Source of the DNA: Aureliella sp964411445
Lineage (GTDB): Bacteria > Planctomycetota > Planctomycetia > Pirellulales > Pirellulaceae
Direction of reading: 5' to 3'
Assembly (NCBI GenBank): GCA_964411445.1
Contig: CAYPLE010000007.1
Location: 1 to 64,000, forward strand
Length of the DNA stretch: 64,000 bases
The position numbers were made by a program, and so were the translations under genes. Position 1 is the stretch's first letter; each line of letters opens with the position of its first letter. The notes below the pieces were generated by a model. It did not search any database. It worked only from the letters and a program-made list of their open reading frames with translations, and was not told the origin of the DNA. Shown piece after piece: positions 1 through 8,786 of this stretch.

Positions 1-34
1 TCCGCGGCTGAAGAAAGTCCGCGGCTGAAGAATC
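1..34. repeat. 17-bp direct repeat, two copies
   Basis: A unit beginning TCCGCGGCTGAAGAA occurs at position 1 and again at 18, giving a 17-nt period; the second copy diverges after 15 nt. It lies at the window edge, upstream of the oxidoreductase gene, so the full copy number is unknown. No hairpin or coding role is visible. Confidence 0.6.
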
Positions 35-121
35 GCTGCCCCGACGCGTCTCTTATAGACCAGCCCTGGCAATGGGAAACAGGGTTTTGAACGAAAAAGT
101 GAACACAAAGTAAATTTTCCT

Positions 122-1561
122 ATGGACCGACCGAAGTATACAAAAGTTGCCCAGCTAAGAAGCGTTGAACGACTCCGCGAGGGGCTGGGCGGATTGCCGT
201 GCGATGAAACCATCCTATCAACGGACCAAGGCTCGCCCGCCAGTGCGTCGATAGATGTCGGCGGCATGAAGATCGGCAATCGCTGGTGTATTCACCCAAT
301 GGAGGGCTGGGATGCGAATCGTGATGGTTCCCCAACCGAGTTGACTTTGCGACGCTGGCAGCGGTTCGGCGAGAGTGGCGCGAAACTGATTTGGGGCGGT
401 GAAGCGGCTGCCGTCACGCCGCGCGGTCGGGCAAATCCAAATCAAACTCTTGGCACAGCCGCCAACGAAGCCGGCTTGCGGAGCCTGCTCGACACACTGC
501 TCGCCGAACATGCCAAATTCGACACAACGGATGATCTATGCGTCGGATTGCAGCTTACGCACTCGGGACGATTCTGCAAACCCAATGACCACAAACGTTG
601 GGAGCCGCGAATTGCCTACCATCATCCTATCTTGGATTCGAAGTTTGGAATCGCAGCCGATGATGATTCGGTGGTTATTACCGACGATGAACTTGAGCAG
701 CTAATTGACTTGTATGTGGAATCGTCCAAGTTGGCTCAGCGGCTCGGGTTTCATTTTGTTGATATTAAAGCTTGTCATGGATACTTGTTGCATGAACTGC
801 TCAGTGCACGCACGCGTCCTGGAAAGTTTGGTGGCGATTTGGCCGGGCGTTCCAGGGTGTTGCGGACCGCAATCTCACGCGTACGCGAGGAGTGTCCCGG
901 ACTATTGATTGGAGTGCGGCTCAGCCTGTTCGACATGTTGCCGTTTCAAAAGGGAGAGCCGACTGGCGAACCGGCACCCTGGGACGGGCAATACGATCAC
1001 GGGTTTGGAGTAGGGCAGGGCGAACAGGCCGATTTTGACCTGCGAGAACCCATCGAGTTGGTTCGACAGCTTGTGGACTGTGGAGTTGATATGCTCAACT
1101 TTACGTGTGGCAGCCCCTATTACAATCCGCACATTCAGCGGCCAGCCATTTTCCCGCCAAGTGATGGTTATTACCCGCCTGAAGATCCGTTGGTCGGAGT
1201 TGCTCGTCAGATACGTGCCTGTGCAAAAATGAAGGAGGTCTTTCCAGATTTGCCGGTGGTCGGCTCGGGGTACACTTACTTGCAAGAGTATCTACCTCAA
1301 GTAGCTCAAGCGGTGATTCGCGAGCGGATGGTCGACTTTGTTGGGCTCGGACGGATGGTATTGTCGCACCCAACGTTACCACGAGAAGCAATGAATGGTC
1401 GTCCACCGGTGCGAAAGCTCGTTTGCAGGACCTTCAGCGATTGTACAACCGCGCCGCGGAATGGAATGGTTAGCGGTTGCTATCCTCTGGACAGTTTCTA
1501 CAAGGAGAGGCCCGAACGCGAGGCTGTTCAGAAGATCAAGGAATCCAAGCCCACGGGGTGA
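122..1561 (+). CDS. NADH:flavin oxidoreductase / old yellow enzyme family protein
   Basis: This is an FMN-dependent TIM-barrel oxidoreductase of the old yellow enzyme / 2,4-dienoyl-CoA reductase group, probably cytoplasmic and reducing an activated alkene with NAD(P)H; the substrate cannot be read from the sequence. The N-terminal half carries the family motif around IHPMEGWDAN and WGGEAAAVTPRGRANPNQ. The substrate-anion motif CHGYLLHELLSARTRPGKFG is the usual HGYLLHxFLSP...YGG block. At 479 residues it has only the barrel domain and lacks the C-terminal FAD/NAD module of the roughly 670-residue dienoyl-CoA reductases. Three cysteines near the C terminus (C435, C441, C453) sit where the longer relatives hold an Fe-S cluster, but the CxxC spacing is absent. 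The ATG at 122 is used because the reading frame is unbroken from there. Family is clear, the reaction is not. Confidence 0.85.
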   Translation: MDRPKYTKVAQLRSVERLREGLGGLPCDETILSTDQGSPASASIDVGGMKIGNRWCIHPMEGWDANRDGSPTELTLRRWQRFGESGAKLIWGGEAAAVTPRGRANPNQTLGTAANEAGLRSLLDTLLAEHAKFDTTDDLCVGLQLTHSGRFCKPNDHKRWEPRIAYHHPILDSKFGIAADDDSVVITDDELEQLIDLYVESSKLAQRLGFHFVDIKACHGYLLHELLSARTRPGKFGGDLAGRSRVLRTAISRVREECPGLLIGVRLSLFDMLPFQKGEPTGEPAPWDGQYDHGFGVGQGEQADFDLREPIELVRQLVDCGVDMLNFTCGSPYYNPHIQRPAIFPPSDGYYPPEDPLVGVARQIRACAKMKEVFPDLPVVGSGYTYLQEYLPQVAQAVIRERMVDFVGLGRMVLSHPTLPREAMNGRPPVRKLVCRTFSDCTTAPRNGMVSGCYPLDSFYKERPEREAVQKIKESKPTG

Positions 1562-1630
1562 TCAGTCTGGATGTTCAGTTGGGCACTTTTGAGCGATCGG
1601 CTTGGTTGGGTTATCTTGGCTGGATTATAC

Positions 1631-1644
1631 TGTACGAATGTACA
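1631..1644. promoter_or_regulatory. candidate LexA operator, TGTAC-N4-GTACA inverted repeat
   Basis: The 14-mer TGTACGAATGTACA is a perfect 5-bp inverted repeat with a 4-nt spacer, 52 nt before the ATG chosen for lexA. LexA proteins usually repress their own gene, and other phyla use operators of this architecture (for example TGTTC-N4-GAACA-type sites reported outside Proteobacteria). I saw no second copy of the full motif upstream of the other DNA-repair genes in the window. The assignment as LexA operator is inference from position and symmetry. Confidence 0.5.
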
Positions 1645-1696
1645 TTATCTCTCCGGTCTGCCGAAAAATCGCTTCCCCGTAAACGCTGATTCCTGT

Positions 1697-2296
1697 ATGC
1701 CTCGACCGCTGACACAAAAGCAGCAGACGATCTACGACTTTATCCGCGGACTGATTCTTGCCCGTGGCTATGGTCCAACGATGCGCGAGATTCAGGCTGA
1801 GATGAATTTCCGTTCGCCCAACGGAGTGAGGTGCCATCTCAGAGCCCTAGAGGCAAAGGGGATGATTATTCGCGCCGCAGGCAAGAGTCGAGCGATTGAG
1901 CTGACAGAGCCAATCGCCCGCATCGTCAGTGCGGACCTGCCCGTGCTCGGGGTCTTGGAAGGCGGAGGGCTTGTGCCCTCGCATGGCGTTGGGCAGGAGC
2001 CCGTTCACTTGACCTCATTCGTGCAACCCGGCAGCAGTGTGTTGAGGGTTGGCGATGAGAGTATGCTTGAAGCCAATATTGCCAAAGGCGACCTGTTGGT
2101 GGTTGCCCCCAAGGACGCAGTTCGCAATGGAGAATTAGCAGTCGTGCGAACCGGGGAGTCTACTTTGGTTCGGTATTGGTACAGTGAGGCGGGACGTATT
2201 CGACTCAGCGCGGTCGATTCACGCGCGACGCCAATTTTTGTCGAGTCGGTCGATTTGCTCGGCGTCGTAACCGGTGTCGTGCGTAGCATGTCGTGA
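1697..2296 (+). CDS. lexA: LexA-family repressor with degenerate self-cleavage site
   Basis: LexA is the SOS repressor: an N-terminal winged helix binds operators, and a C-terminal S24 peptidase domain self-cleaves when stimulated by RecA. Residues 1-70 match the LexA DNA-binding domain (PLTQKQQTIYDFIRG, then NFRSPNGVRCHLRALEAKG). Residues 80-199 match the S24 fold (LPVLGVLEGG, SVLRVGDESM, GDLLVV, VVTGVVR). The nucleophile is kept as S122. By eye alignment with E. coli, the cleaved Ala-Gly becomes G89-G90 and the general-base lysine (K156) becomes V158, followed by R159. The recognition helix also differs (N-G-V-R-C instead of N-A-A-E-E). The ATG at 1697 is preferred over an upstream frame start at 1571: it gives a normal 199-residue LexA and leaves the inverted repeat at 1631-1644 outside the gene. 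Autocleavage competence is doubtful. Confidence 0.85.
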   Translation: MPRPLTQKQQTIYDFIRGLILARGYGPTMREIQAEMNFRSPNGVRCHLRALEAKGMIIRAAGKSRAIELTEPIARIVSADLPVLGVLEGGGLVPSHGVGQEPVHLTSFVQPGSSVLRVGDESMLEANIAKGDLLVVAPKDAVRNGELAVVRTGESTLVRYWYSEAGRIRLSAVDSRATPIFVESVDLLGVVTGVVRSMS

Positions 2297-2378
2297 CTGC
2301 TGTTGCACTATTTGCCGATCGCGTGCGAAGCAATTCGTGCGGTGACCGCTAGTCAGCGGAGGAGAGGATGCGCAGGCT

Positions 2379-3416
2379 CTAGGGTGATCTGCCGCAGAGA
2401 ATTGCTTCGAATTGTTCGATGCGTGACTGAACAGTGTGCGTTGCCAGCATGCTCTCCCGAGCCGCCTGGCCGACTTGAGTCCGCAATTGAGGATCGGCAA
2501 TCAACCTGGCTAGCATGCCATACCATTGGTCGTTGTCAGCGGCGAGAAAACCGTTTGTGCCATTTTGGATCAACGTATGGTTGTATCCAATGGCGGATCC
2601 GACCGCAGGGAGTCCAACCGTCAGGTACTGGACCATTTTTGCATTGCACTTGTACTGCATGTACGGTTGGTCATCGGGAAGCGGCATGATTCCAATGTCC
2701 ATTTGGTGCAGTTCGTTGACTTCGTCGCAAGTGCGGTAGTCCACCCACTCAACATCCACGCCACGCAAGTCAACTTCGTCCAGTACGTGCCCCGGCCCTG
2801 AAATGACACGCAAACGGTAATCATGTGCCTGTGCGAGTCGCCGAAGTGCTTCGCTGCATACGTTCAGCATGGCGACGTTTCCCGCTGATCCGATCCATCC
2901 AATTGTTAAAGGTGTGCTGTCTGGATGAAGCTGAGGCTTGGGTGCATAGCGGCGTACATCGACACACGTAGGAATGATCGAGAGACTGCGGGCATGGGGG
3001 CGAAGCCACTCTGCTAGCGGTTCGTTGCCTGCAATGACATGGTCGGCCAATGCTGCGAGTCCAGCCATCTTGTCGGGAAATTGCAGGAATACTGCGTCGT
3101 CGACTTCTAGAACGATCCGTTTGGCAAACCTGCGTAGGTTCTGTTCGAGCGACCAATCGTCAGTATGGAACAACCCACGATCGAGAACGACGGCGTCGTA
3201 ATTGCCCCGTCGCAGTTTGTGCAGGTGCCAGTGTCTGACAAGTCGTTTGAGGCGTTGGCTGAGTCGCCAACCTAACCAACGAAAGCCATCGTATTTTTCC
3301 GGGACGCTGTGCATGATAGTGCATTCGTGTCCACGTTCGCGAAGCAGTTCGTAGAACGGCAAGCGAAATCTGGCGGATGGTACGAACGGTCCCCCGCTCA
3401 AGTAGGCTACTTTCAT
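2379..3416 (-). CDS. glycosyltransferase, family 4 (GT-B fold)
   Basis: Probable sugar transferase using a nucleotide-sugar donor, acting at the cytoplasmic side in surface polysaccharide or glycan synthesis. The start MKVAYLSGGPFVPSARFRLP has the GT4 N-terminal strand and glycine-rich loop. The C-terminal half has GWIGSAGN, VEWVDYRT, IGIMPLPDDQPYMQYKCNAK and GLPAVGSAIGYNHTLIQNGTNG, the usual donor-binding block of GT4 enzymes, although the second glutamate of the EX7E motif is replaced here by Q/K-containing sequence. 345 residues is normal to slightly short. It lies 22 nt downstream of the GNAT gene on the same strand, so the two are probably co-transcribed. It converges with lexA across 82 bp. 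Donor and acceptor are unknown. Confidence 0.75.
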   Translation of the reverse strand: MKVAYLSGGPFVPSARFRLPFYELLRERGHECTIMHSVPEKYDGFRWLGWRLSQRLKRLVRHWHLHKLRRGNYDAVVLDRGLFHTDDWSLEQNLRRFAKRIVLEVDDAVFLQFPDKMAGLAALADHVIAGNEPLAEWLRPHARSLSIIPTCVDVRRYAPKPQLHPDSTPLTIGWIGSAGNVAMLNVCSEALRRLAQAHDYRLRVISGPGHVLDEVDLRGVDVEWVDYRTCDEVNELHQMDIGIMPLPDDQPYMQYKCNAKMVQYLTVGLPAVGSAIGYNHTLIQNGTNGFLAADNDQWYGMLARLIADPQLRTQVGQAARESMLATHTVQSRIEQFEAILCGRSP

Positions 3417-3438
3417 GCTCAGCTCGTGAAATTGCCGG

Positions 3439-3897
3439 TTACTGTGACATTGGCTGAGCGTTGGAGGGCCGTGAGACGCTCAGATTTCGGGACATTTTCA
3501 CGTGGTCGATTCCCGCTTCCTGAAAAATTGGCCCTTCGGATTGATAGCCTAATCGCTCATAAAACGGAACAGCTCGCAATTGAGCGTGAAACCAAATTCG
3601 CTTCAGTCCAATGCGGACTGCTTCTTGCTCGAGGGCCTGCATGATTCGACGGCCGATTCCCTTCCGGCGATGTTCCTTCAGGACGGCAACTCGGCCAACT
3701 TTCCCATCGTAGTTTGGATCGAGGCGGCCTGTCCCGAGCAAGGTATCCCCGTCGCAGGCAAGAACTTGGATGCATTCCTCGTCTCGACCATCGAACTCAT
3801 CGTCTCGACTAACCTTTTGTTCTTCAATAAATACAGTTTCACGGATCGCTCGAACGCTTTCGGCTATCTCGTGGTATGGCTGGACAGTAATCTGCAT
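3439..3897 (-). CDS. GNAT family N-acetyltransferase (ElaA-like)
   Basis: Transfers an acetyl group from acetyl-CoA to an unknown amine. The acetyl-CoA pyrophosphate loop is VGRVAVLKEHRRKGIGRRIM (RRKGIG matches the Q/RxxGxG/A motif), followed by LKRIWFHAQLRAVPFYERLGY, the motif B of the family. The N-terminal AIRETVFIEEQKVSRDDEFD resembles ElaA-type GNATs. I place the start at the ATG complementary to 3895-3897 (MQITVQPYHE), giving 152 residues; an upstream in-frame ATG at 3945 would add 16 residues not seen in the family. The gene directly precedes the glycosyltransferase and diverges from the cytochrome gene at 4054. Confidence 0.8.
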   Translation of the reverse strand: MQITVQPYHEIAESVRAIRETVFIEEQKVSRDDEFDGRDEECIQVLACDGDTLLGTGRLDPNYDGKVGRVAVLKEHRRKGIGRRIMQALEQEAVRIGLKRIWFHAQLRAVPFYERLGYQSEGPIFQEAGIDHVKMSRNLSVSRPSNAQPMSQ

Positions 3898-4053
3898 TTG
3901 CTGACCATTTTGGTTTGGCGAATAGGCTGCTTCGGAACAGGTCAAAGCAATCCTGCCCTGAAACTATCTGTTTGGGGCGAAGCAAGCCGACGGTTGCTCT
4001 AGTAAGATGTATGGACACGAATTGCATACGCGACACACGGGAATATAGTCAGA

Positions 4054-7000
4054 ATGAACGGTTTTGTCTCTGCGACCAATTCAACTCCAGGCGTGACGCT
4101 TGGGCTGGCTCTTGGCGTTTCCCTCGTTGTAGCCTTGCCGCTTTCGGCTGAAGAACGTGCGGTCGATTTTGTACGCGACATCAAACCGATCTTGTCGGAT
4201 AAGTGTTTTGCCTGTCATGGTCCAGATTCGAGCAATCGCGAGGCGGGCTTGCGACTCGACCGTCTCGAAGGCGCGACGGCTGACTTGGGCGGCTACGCAG
4301 CCATTGTGGCGGGTAAGCCTGAAGACAGCGAGCTGGTTGCGAGGATTACTTCTTCCGATCCAGATCTCAAGATGCCACCCGCCGAGGGGCTGAAGCAATT
4401 AGATGCTTCTGAGATTAAGCTGCTGGAACAGTGGATTGAGCAAGGTGCTCAGTGGGGTGAACATTGGGCGTACCAGCCGCCTGTGCGACCCGAATTGTCG
4501 ACAGTTCAAGCCAGCCAGGGCAAGCGACGCACTCCCAGCGGTTGGTCGTCTAACTTTGTGGATACGCTGCTGCTCAGCAAGTTGCACGCAGAGGGGCTTG
4601 AACCGTCGGGGCCAGCGACGCGTCGAACGCTCATTCGGCGACTCAGTCAAGATATTCGAGGGCTTCCGCCAACAACCGAAGAAGTGCGAGAGTTCTTAGA
4701 GGATGATTCGCCCAGTGCATATCGCAGGCTGGTGGATCGCTACTTGGCGGATCCTGCTTTTGGTGAACGGATGGCGGTCTATTGGTTAGATCTGGTTCGC
4801 TACGCGGATACCGTTGGATATCACGGGGATCAAGACGTTTCGGTTTCGCCGTTTCGCGATTATGTCATTGGATCGTTCAATTCCAATAAGCCCTTCGATC
4901 AGTTTACGCTTGAACAGTTGGCTGGTGATCTCCTTGAAAATCCTTCGCCGGAGCAACTGATTGCGAGCGGATACAACAAACTCGGCATGATGTCTGCCGA
5001 AGGTGGTGTCCAGCCTGAGGAATATTTGACGAAGTATGCGGCCGACCGAGTTCGAACGCTCTCGGGTGCTTGGATGGGTTCAACCGTTGGTTGCGCTGAG
5101 TGTCATGATCATAAGTTTGATCCGTTTTCGACGCGAGATTTTTATAGCTTTGCCGCTTTCTTCGCAGACATCAAAGAACGCGGGCTCTACAGCGGTGCAA
5201 ATCGCGACGGGGCTTGGGGGCCAAAGATCGATGTTCCGCACCCCGCATTGCCCGAATTGGTTGCACCGATCGACGCCGAGATCGCGTCGTTGAAGAAGCA
5301 AATGGATGCTCCGAATGAAGCCTGGGATGCTGCTCAGAGTCAGTGGGAAAAGGAAGTGCTTCGCGGTAAGGATTGGCAAGTAGCGATGCCCTCTTCGGCC
5401 ACCAGTACGGGAGGCGTCAAGCTGACGATAGGTGAGCAAGGCCATGTGCTTGCTTCGGGAAAGGATCCTGCCACGGCGACATACAAATTGAATTTCACCG
5501 TTTCGAACCAGCCAGCAGCGATCGCAATTCAGACCATTCCCGGCGAAGCGATGCCCTCTGGCGGTGCCGGGCGAGCTGGCAACGGCAATTTTGTGATCAC
5601 GGAAGTTCTCGTCAACATCGATGGCCAGCCGATCCAACGCGTGAAGGCGATTGCCAACCATGAACAGGCTGACAGTAACGCCAAGAACCCATTCGGAGGG
5701 TGGAAGGCTGAGGGCACCATCGATGGCGACGTCCACGGTGGAACCTATGGCTGGGCTGTACTTCCAAGGGCCACCGAATCGAACACCCTGGCAATCGTCC
5801 TGGGAAGTGTCGAATCTGCAAATGTTGAATCCGAAGATGTCTTGGCTGAGCGGCGGATAGAGATCGTGATCAAGCAGAATCATCCGAATCCGAAGCACAC
5901 TTTGGGCAGTTTTCGAGTGATGTTTGCCAATGAGTGGAACGACGAACTGCCTAGCTACCTGCCAGAAAAGGTGCGTCAAGCTCTAGTGTCCTCCGTGTCT
6001 CCTTCAGTTGAGGGGCGTGAAGTCGTGCGGGACTATTTTCGGGCCAGCAGCAGCTTGACCGAGCGGCTGCGCGCCAAGATAGCCTCACTTGAAAGTCGCC
6101 GCGAAAAATTGGTTCAAGAGCATACACGGACCATGCTGGTTACTCAGACAGTTGAACCTAGGGAAATGCGAGTTCTGCCACGAGGCAACTGGATGGACAA
6201 GTCCGGTGCGGTGGTTCAGCCAGCGATTCCAGATTTCCTTGCACTCGATGAGCCTGCAGGACCGGATCAACCGAGAGGTGAGGCAGCAAGTATCGCAAGC
6301 AATCGTAGGCTAACGCGGGTGGATTTGGCGCGGTGGCTTTGCAGTCCAGAAAATCCGCTTACCTCGCGGGTCTTTGTGAATCGGCTTTGGAAGATCTACT
6401 TTGGGGACGGTCTTAGCTCCTCGCTCGATGACTTTGGCGCACAGGGGCGTCCACCTGAGCATGCTCGGTTGCTGGATGCTCTGGCAGTTGAGTTTGTTGA
6501 ATCCGGTTGGGATATCAAACATATGGTTCGATTGCTGGTCACCTCGAGTACTTATCAGCAGTCTTCGATTCCGCAGCCGGGCGCACTGGAGCGAGATCCT
6601 TACAATCGTCTTTTTGCTCGGCAAGCTCGTTATCGCCTGCCGGCCGAGATGGTGCGTGACAACGCCCTGGCAGTTAGTGGGCTTTTGATCCGGGAAATCG
6701 GCGGCCGAAGTGTCAAGCCATATCAGCCAGAGGGCTTGTACAGGCATTTGAATTTCCCACGGCGGACGTACGTTGCCGATCAAGGTAGCGAGCAGTTTCG
6801 ACGTGGCGTGTACACGCATTGGCAACGGCAGTTTTTGCATCCTGCGCTACAGAGTATGGATGCTCCAGCTCGCGAAGAGTGTACGGCGGAACGCCCCAGG
6901 TCGAATACGCCGCTTGCGGCTCTGGTACTGCTGAACGACCCTTCTTATGTCGAATCGGCGCGTCAACTTGCACAGCAGATTCTCGTGGACATCGAGCCCA

Positions 7001-7248
7001 AAACGCAGCTCGAAGAGCTCTTCTTCAACGTGCTGGGGCGACAAGCAAGATCAGAGGAAATCAAAGTCCTTGAACGCTTGCTCGAATCGAATATGTCACA
7101 GTTTCGCGACGCACCTGACCAAGCGGAGCGACTGATATCCATCGGTCAAAGTCCGCGGGATGTTACGATTCCAGCCGTCAACTTGGCAGCTTGGACGAAT
7201 GTGGCAAGGGCCGTACTCAATATGCATGAAACGATTACCAGGAATTGA
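4054..7248 (+). CDS. planctomycete cytochrome c protein with DUF1549 and DUF1553 domains
   Basis: Large exported protein of a family expanded in planctomycetes. It has a signal peptide (residues 1-32, hydrophobic TLGLALGVSLVVALPL), then a PSCyt1-type haem module with CFACHG (C51, C54, H55). DUF1549 spans roughly residues 165-370 and holds a second CxxCH (C347, C350, H351) in GCAECHDHKFDP. A roughly 250-residue beta-rich insert follows, and DUF1553 lies at about 785-1040 with VFVNRLWKIYFG and DNALAVSGLL. Both haem sites are intact. The biochemical role is not established; it may be electron transfer or oxidative breakdown of a polymer. The DUF1501 gene starts about 60 bp downstream on the same strand, the usual partner arrangement, so the pair is probably one operon. 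Confidence 0.9.
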   Translation: MNGFVSATNSTPGVTLGLALGVSLVVALPLSAEERAVDFVRDIKPILSDKCFACHGPDSSNREAGLRLDRLEGATADLGGYAAIVAGKPEDSELVARITSSDPDLKMPPAEGLKQLDASEIKLLEQWIEQGAQWGEHWAYQPPVRPELSTVQASQGKRRTPSGWSSNFVDTLLLSKLHAEGLEPSGPATRRTLIRRLSQDIRGLPPTTEEVREFLEDDSPSAYRRLVDRYLADPAFGERMAVYWLDLVRYADTVGYHGDQDVSVSPFRDYVIGSFNSNKPFDQFTLEQLAGDLLENPSPEQLIASGYNKLGMMSAEGGVQPEEYLTKYAADRVRTLSGAWMGSTVGCAECHDHKFDPFSTRDFYSFAAFFADIKERGLYSGANRDGAWGPKIDVPHPALPELVAPIDAEIASLKKQMDAPNEAWDAAQSQWEKEVLRGKDWQVAMPSSATSTGGVKLTIGEQGHVLASGKDPATATYKLNFTVSNQPAAIAIQTIPGEAMPSGGAGRAGNGNFVITEVLVNIDGQPIQRVKAIANHEQADSNAKNPFGGWKAEGTIDGDVHGGTYGWAVLPRATESNTLAIVLGSVESANVESEDVLAERRIEIVIKQNHPNPKHTLGSFRVMFANEWNDELPSYLPEKVRQALVSSVSPSVEGREVVRDYFRASSSLTERLRAKIASLESRREKLVQEHTRTMLVTQTVEPREMRVLPRGNWMDKSGAVVQPAIPDFLALDEPAGPDQPRGEAASIASNRRLTRVDLARWLCSPENPLTSRVFVNRLWKIYFGDGLSSSLDDFGAQGRPPEHARLLDALAVEFVESGWDIKHMVRLLVTSSTYQQSSIPQPGALERDPYNRLFARQARYRLPAEMVRDNALAVSGLLIREIGGRSVKPYQPEGLYRHLNFPRRTYVADQGSEQFRRGVYTHWQRQFLHPALQSMDAPAREECTAERPRSNTPLAALVLLNDPSYVESARQLAQQILVDIEPKTQLEELFFNVLGRQARSEEIKVLERLLESNMSQFRDAPDQAERLISIGQSPRDVTIPAVNLAAWTNVARAVLNMHETITRN

Positions 7249-7309
7249 GATTCCTGCGGTGCTTGCAATCGTCCAACAAATCAAACCGTAAGACTACGTG
7301 GTGAATGTA

Positions 7310-8728
7310 ATGAGTGATTGGGTGACAAATAGTCTTCGCCGAGCGTTTCTGGGACGGGCCTCAATCGGCATGGGAGCACTGGCTCTCAGCCAGTTGTTTG
7401 CCAGGGAGTCCAGTGCGCATGCGGACGAAAAATGGCGGGGCGTCGTGTCTCCGCTTCATTTTCCGCAACGCGTAAAGCGAGTTATCCATCTTTGTATGGC
7501 TGGAGGACCATCCCACTTGGAGACGTTTGACTACAAATCCAAGTTGGCTGAACTAGACGGAAAGCCGATGCCAAAGTCCTTCACGGAAGGGCAGCAGATT
7601 GCACAACTACAAGGGCAGCGGGATTCGCTCAAGTGCATGGGGCCGCAGCACGATTTTGCGCCGCACGGTGAATCGGGATTAATGGTTAGCAGTATCCTGC
7701 CACACATCAGTACGCTGGCGGATGATATTTGCGTTATCAAGTCAATGCATACCGAGCAAATTAATCACGATCCGGCACACACGTTGATGAACACCGGAAC
7801 GAGTATCCCTGGTCGTCCGTCGATGGGGGCATGGCTGCAGTACGGACTCGGCAGCGAAGCCGATGATTTGCCAGGCTATGTCGTCATGACAAGCGAAGGT
7901 GGTGGGCAGTCACAACCGATCGCTTCTCGTCAGTGGCATAGCGGGTTTCTGCCCAGTCGTTTTCAAGGCGTTGAGTTTCGTTCCAAAGGAGATGCTGTTT
8001 TGTACGTTGGTCGACCCGACGGCGTAAGTTACGCAATGCAGCGTGAATTGGTCGATGCGACAAACTCGCTCAATCGGCTCGGCAACGATTACTGGAACGA
8101 TCCGGAAATCAGCACTCGCATCGCACAGTACGAAATGGCTTTCAAAATGCAAACATCCGTTCCAGAGCTGATGGATATTGCGGATGAACCACAGCATGTG
8201 CTCGACTTGTATGGAACAGAAGGTGCAGATGGTAGTTTCGCGGCGAATTGCCTCTTGGCACGTAGGTTGGCCGAACGAGGCGTTCGGTTTGTGCAGCTTT
8301 ATCATCGCGGTTGGGATCACCACGGCGGCGTAAAAAAGGGAACCGAAACCACTGCTGGCTTGGTGGACCGAGGAACGGCCGCGTTGGTGAAAGACCTGAA
8401 GCAACGCGGAATGCTAAAAGACACATTGGTGATTTGGGGGGGCGAGTTCGGACGTACTCCCATGGCGCAAGGCTCCGGACGAGATCACCATATCAAAGGG
8501 TTCTCGCTGTGGATGGCCGGTGGCGGAATCAAGCCAGGTATGTCCTACGGAAACACCGACGAATTAGGCTACGATGCAGTTGAAGATCCGGTGCATGTGA
8601 ATGATTTGCATGCAACCATGCTGCATTTGTTCGGGATTGATCACTTGAAGCTCACCTATCCTTTCCAAGGGCGTGATTTTAGGCTGACCGATGTTGGTGG
8701 TAAACTGATCAAACCAATCTTGGCCTAA
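7310..8728 (+). CDS. DUF1501 family protein with Tat signal
   Basis: DUF1501 proteins are alkaline-phosphatase/sulfatase-fold proteins, exported folded through Tat, and almost always paired with DUF1549/DUF1553 cytochromes in planctomycetes. A twin-arginine motif RRAFLGRASIGMGALAL lies within the first 30 residues. Family blocks are IHLCMAGGPSHLETFDYK, HEQ-type SMHTEQINHDPAHTLMNTG, RFVQLYHRGWDHHGG and VIWGGEFGRTPMAQGSGRDHH, the last two holding likely metal ligands (Asp/His). I use the ATG at 7310; in-frame GTG codons at 7298 and 7301 are alternatives and add at most four residues. Substrate and catalytic activity are not known. Confidence 0.88.
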   Translation: MSDWVTNSLRRAFLGRASIGMGALALSQLFARESSAHADEKWRGVVSPLHFPQRVKRVIHLCMAGGPSHLETFDYKSKLAELDGKPMPKSFTEGQQIAQLQGQRDSLKCMGPQHDFAPHGESGLMVSSILPHISTLADDICVIKSMHTEQINHDPAHTLMNTGTSIPGRPSMGAWLQYGLGSEADDLPGYVVMTSEGGGQSQPIASRQWHSGFLPSRFQGVEFRSKGDAVLYVGRPDGVSYAMQRELVDATNSLNRLGNDYWNDPEISTRIAQYEMAFKMQTSVPELMDIADEPQHVLDLYGTEGADGSFAANCLLARRLAERGVRFVQLYHRGWDHHGGVKKGTETTAGLVDRGTAALVKDLKQRGMLKDTLVIWGGEFGRTPMAQGSGRDHHIKGFSLWMAGGGIKPGMSYGNTDELGYDAVEDPVHVNDLHATMLHLFGIDHLKLTYPFQGRDFRLTDVGGKLIKPILA

Positions 8729-8786
8729 GACTGCGTAGTCGTTTGGGCAGCGCGCCGGAGCTGTGTGTTAGTGGGGAGAAACGCCA

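Noticed and set aside
5080..5979. 299-codon antisense frame inside the DUF1549/DUF1553 gene
   Set aside because: Shadow frame of a well supported gene with haem motifs in the other strand.
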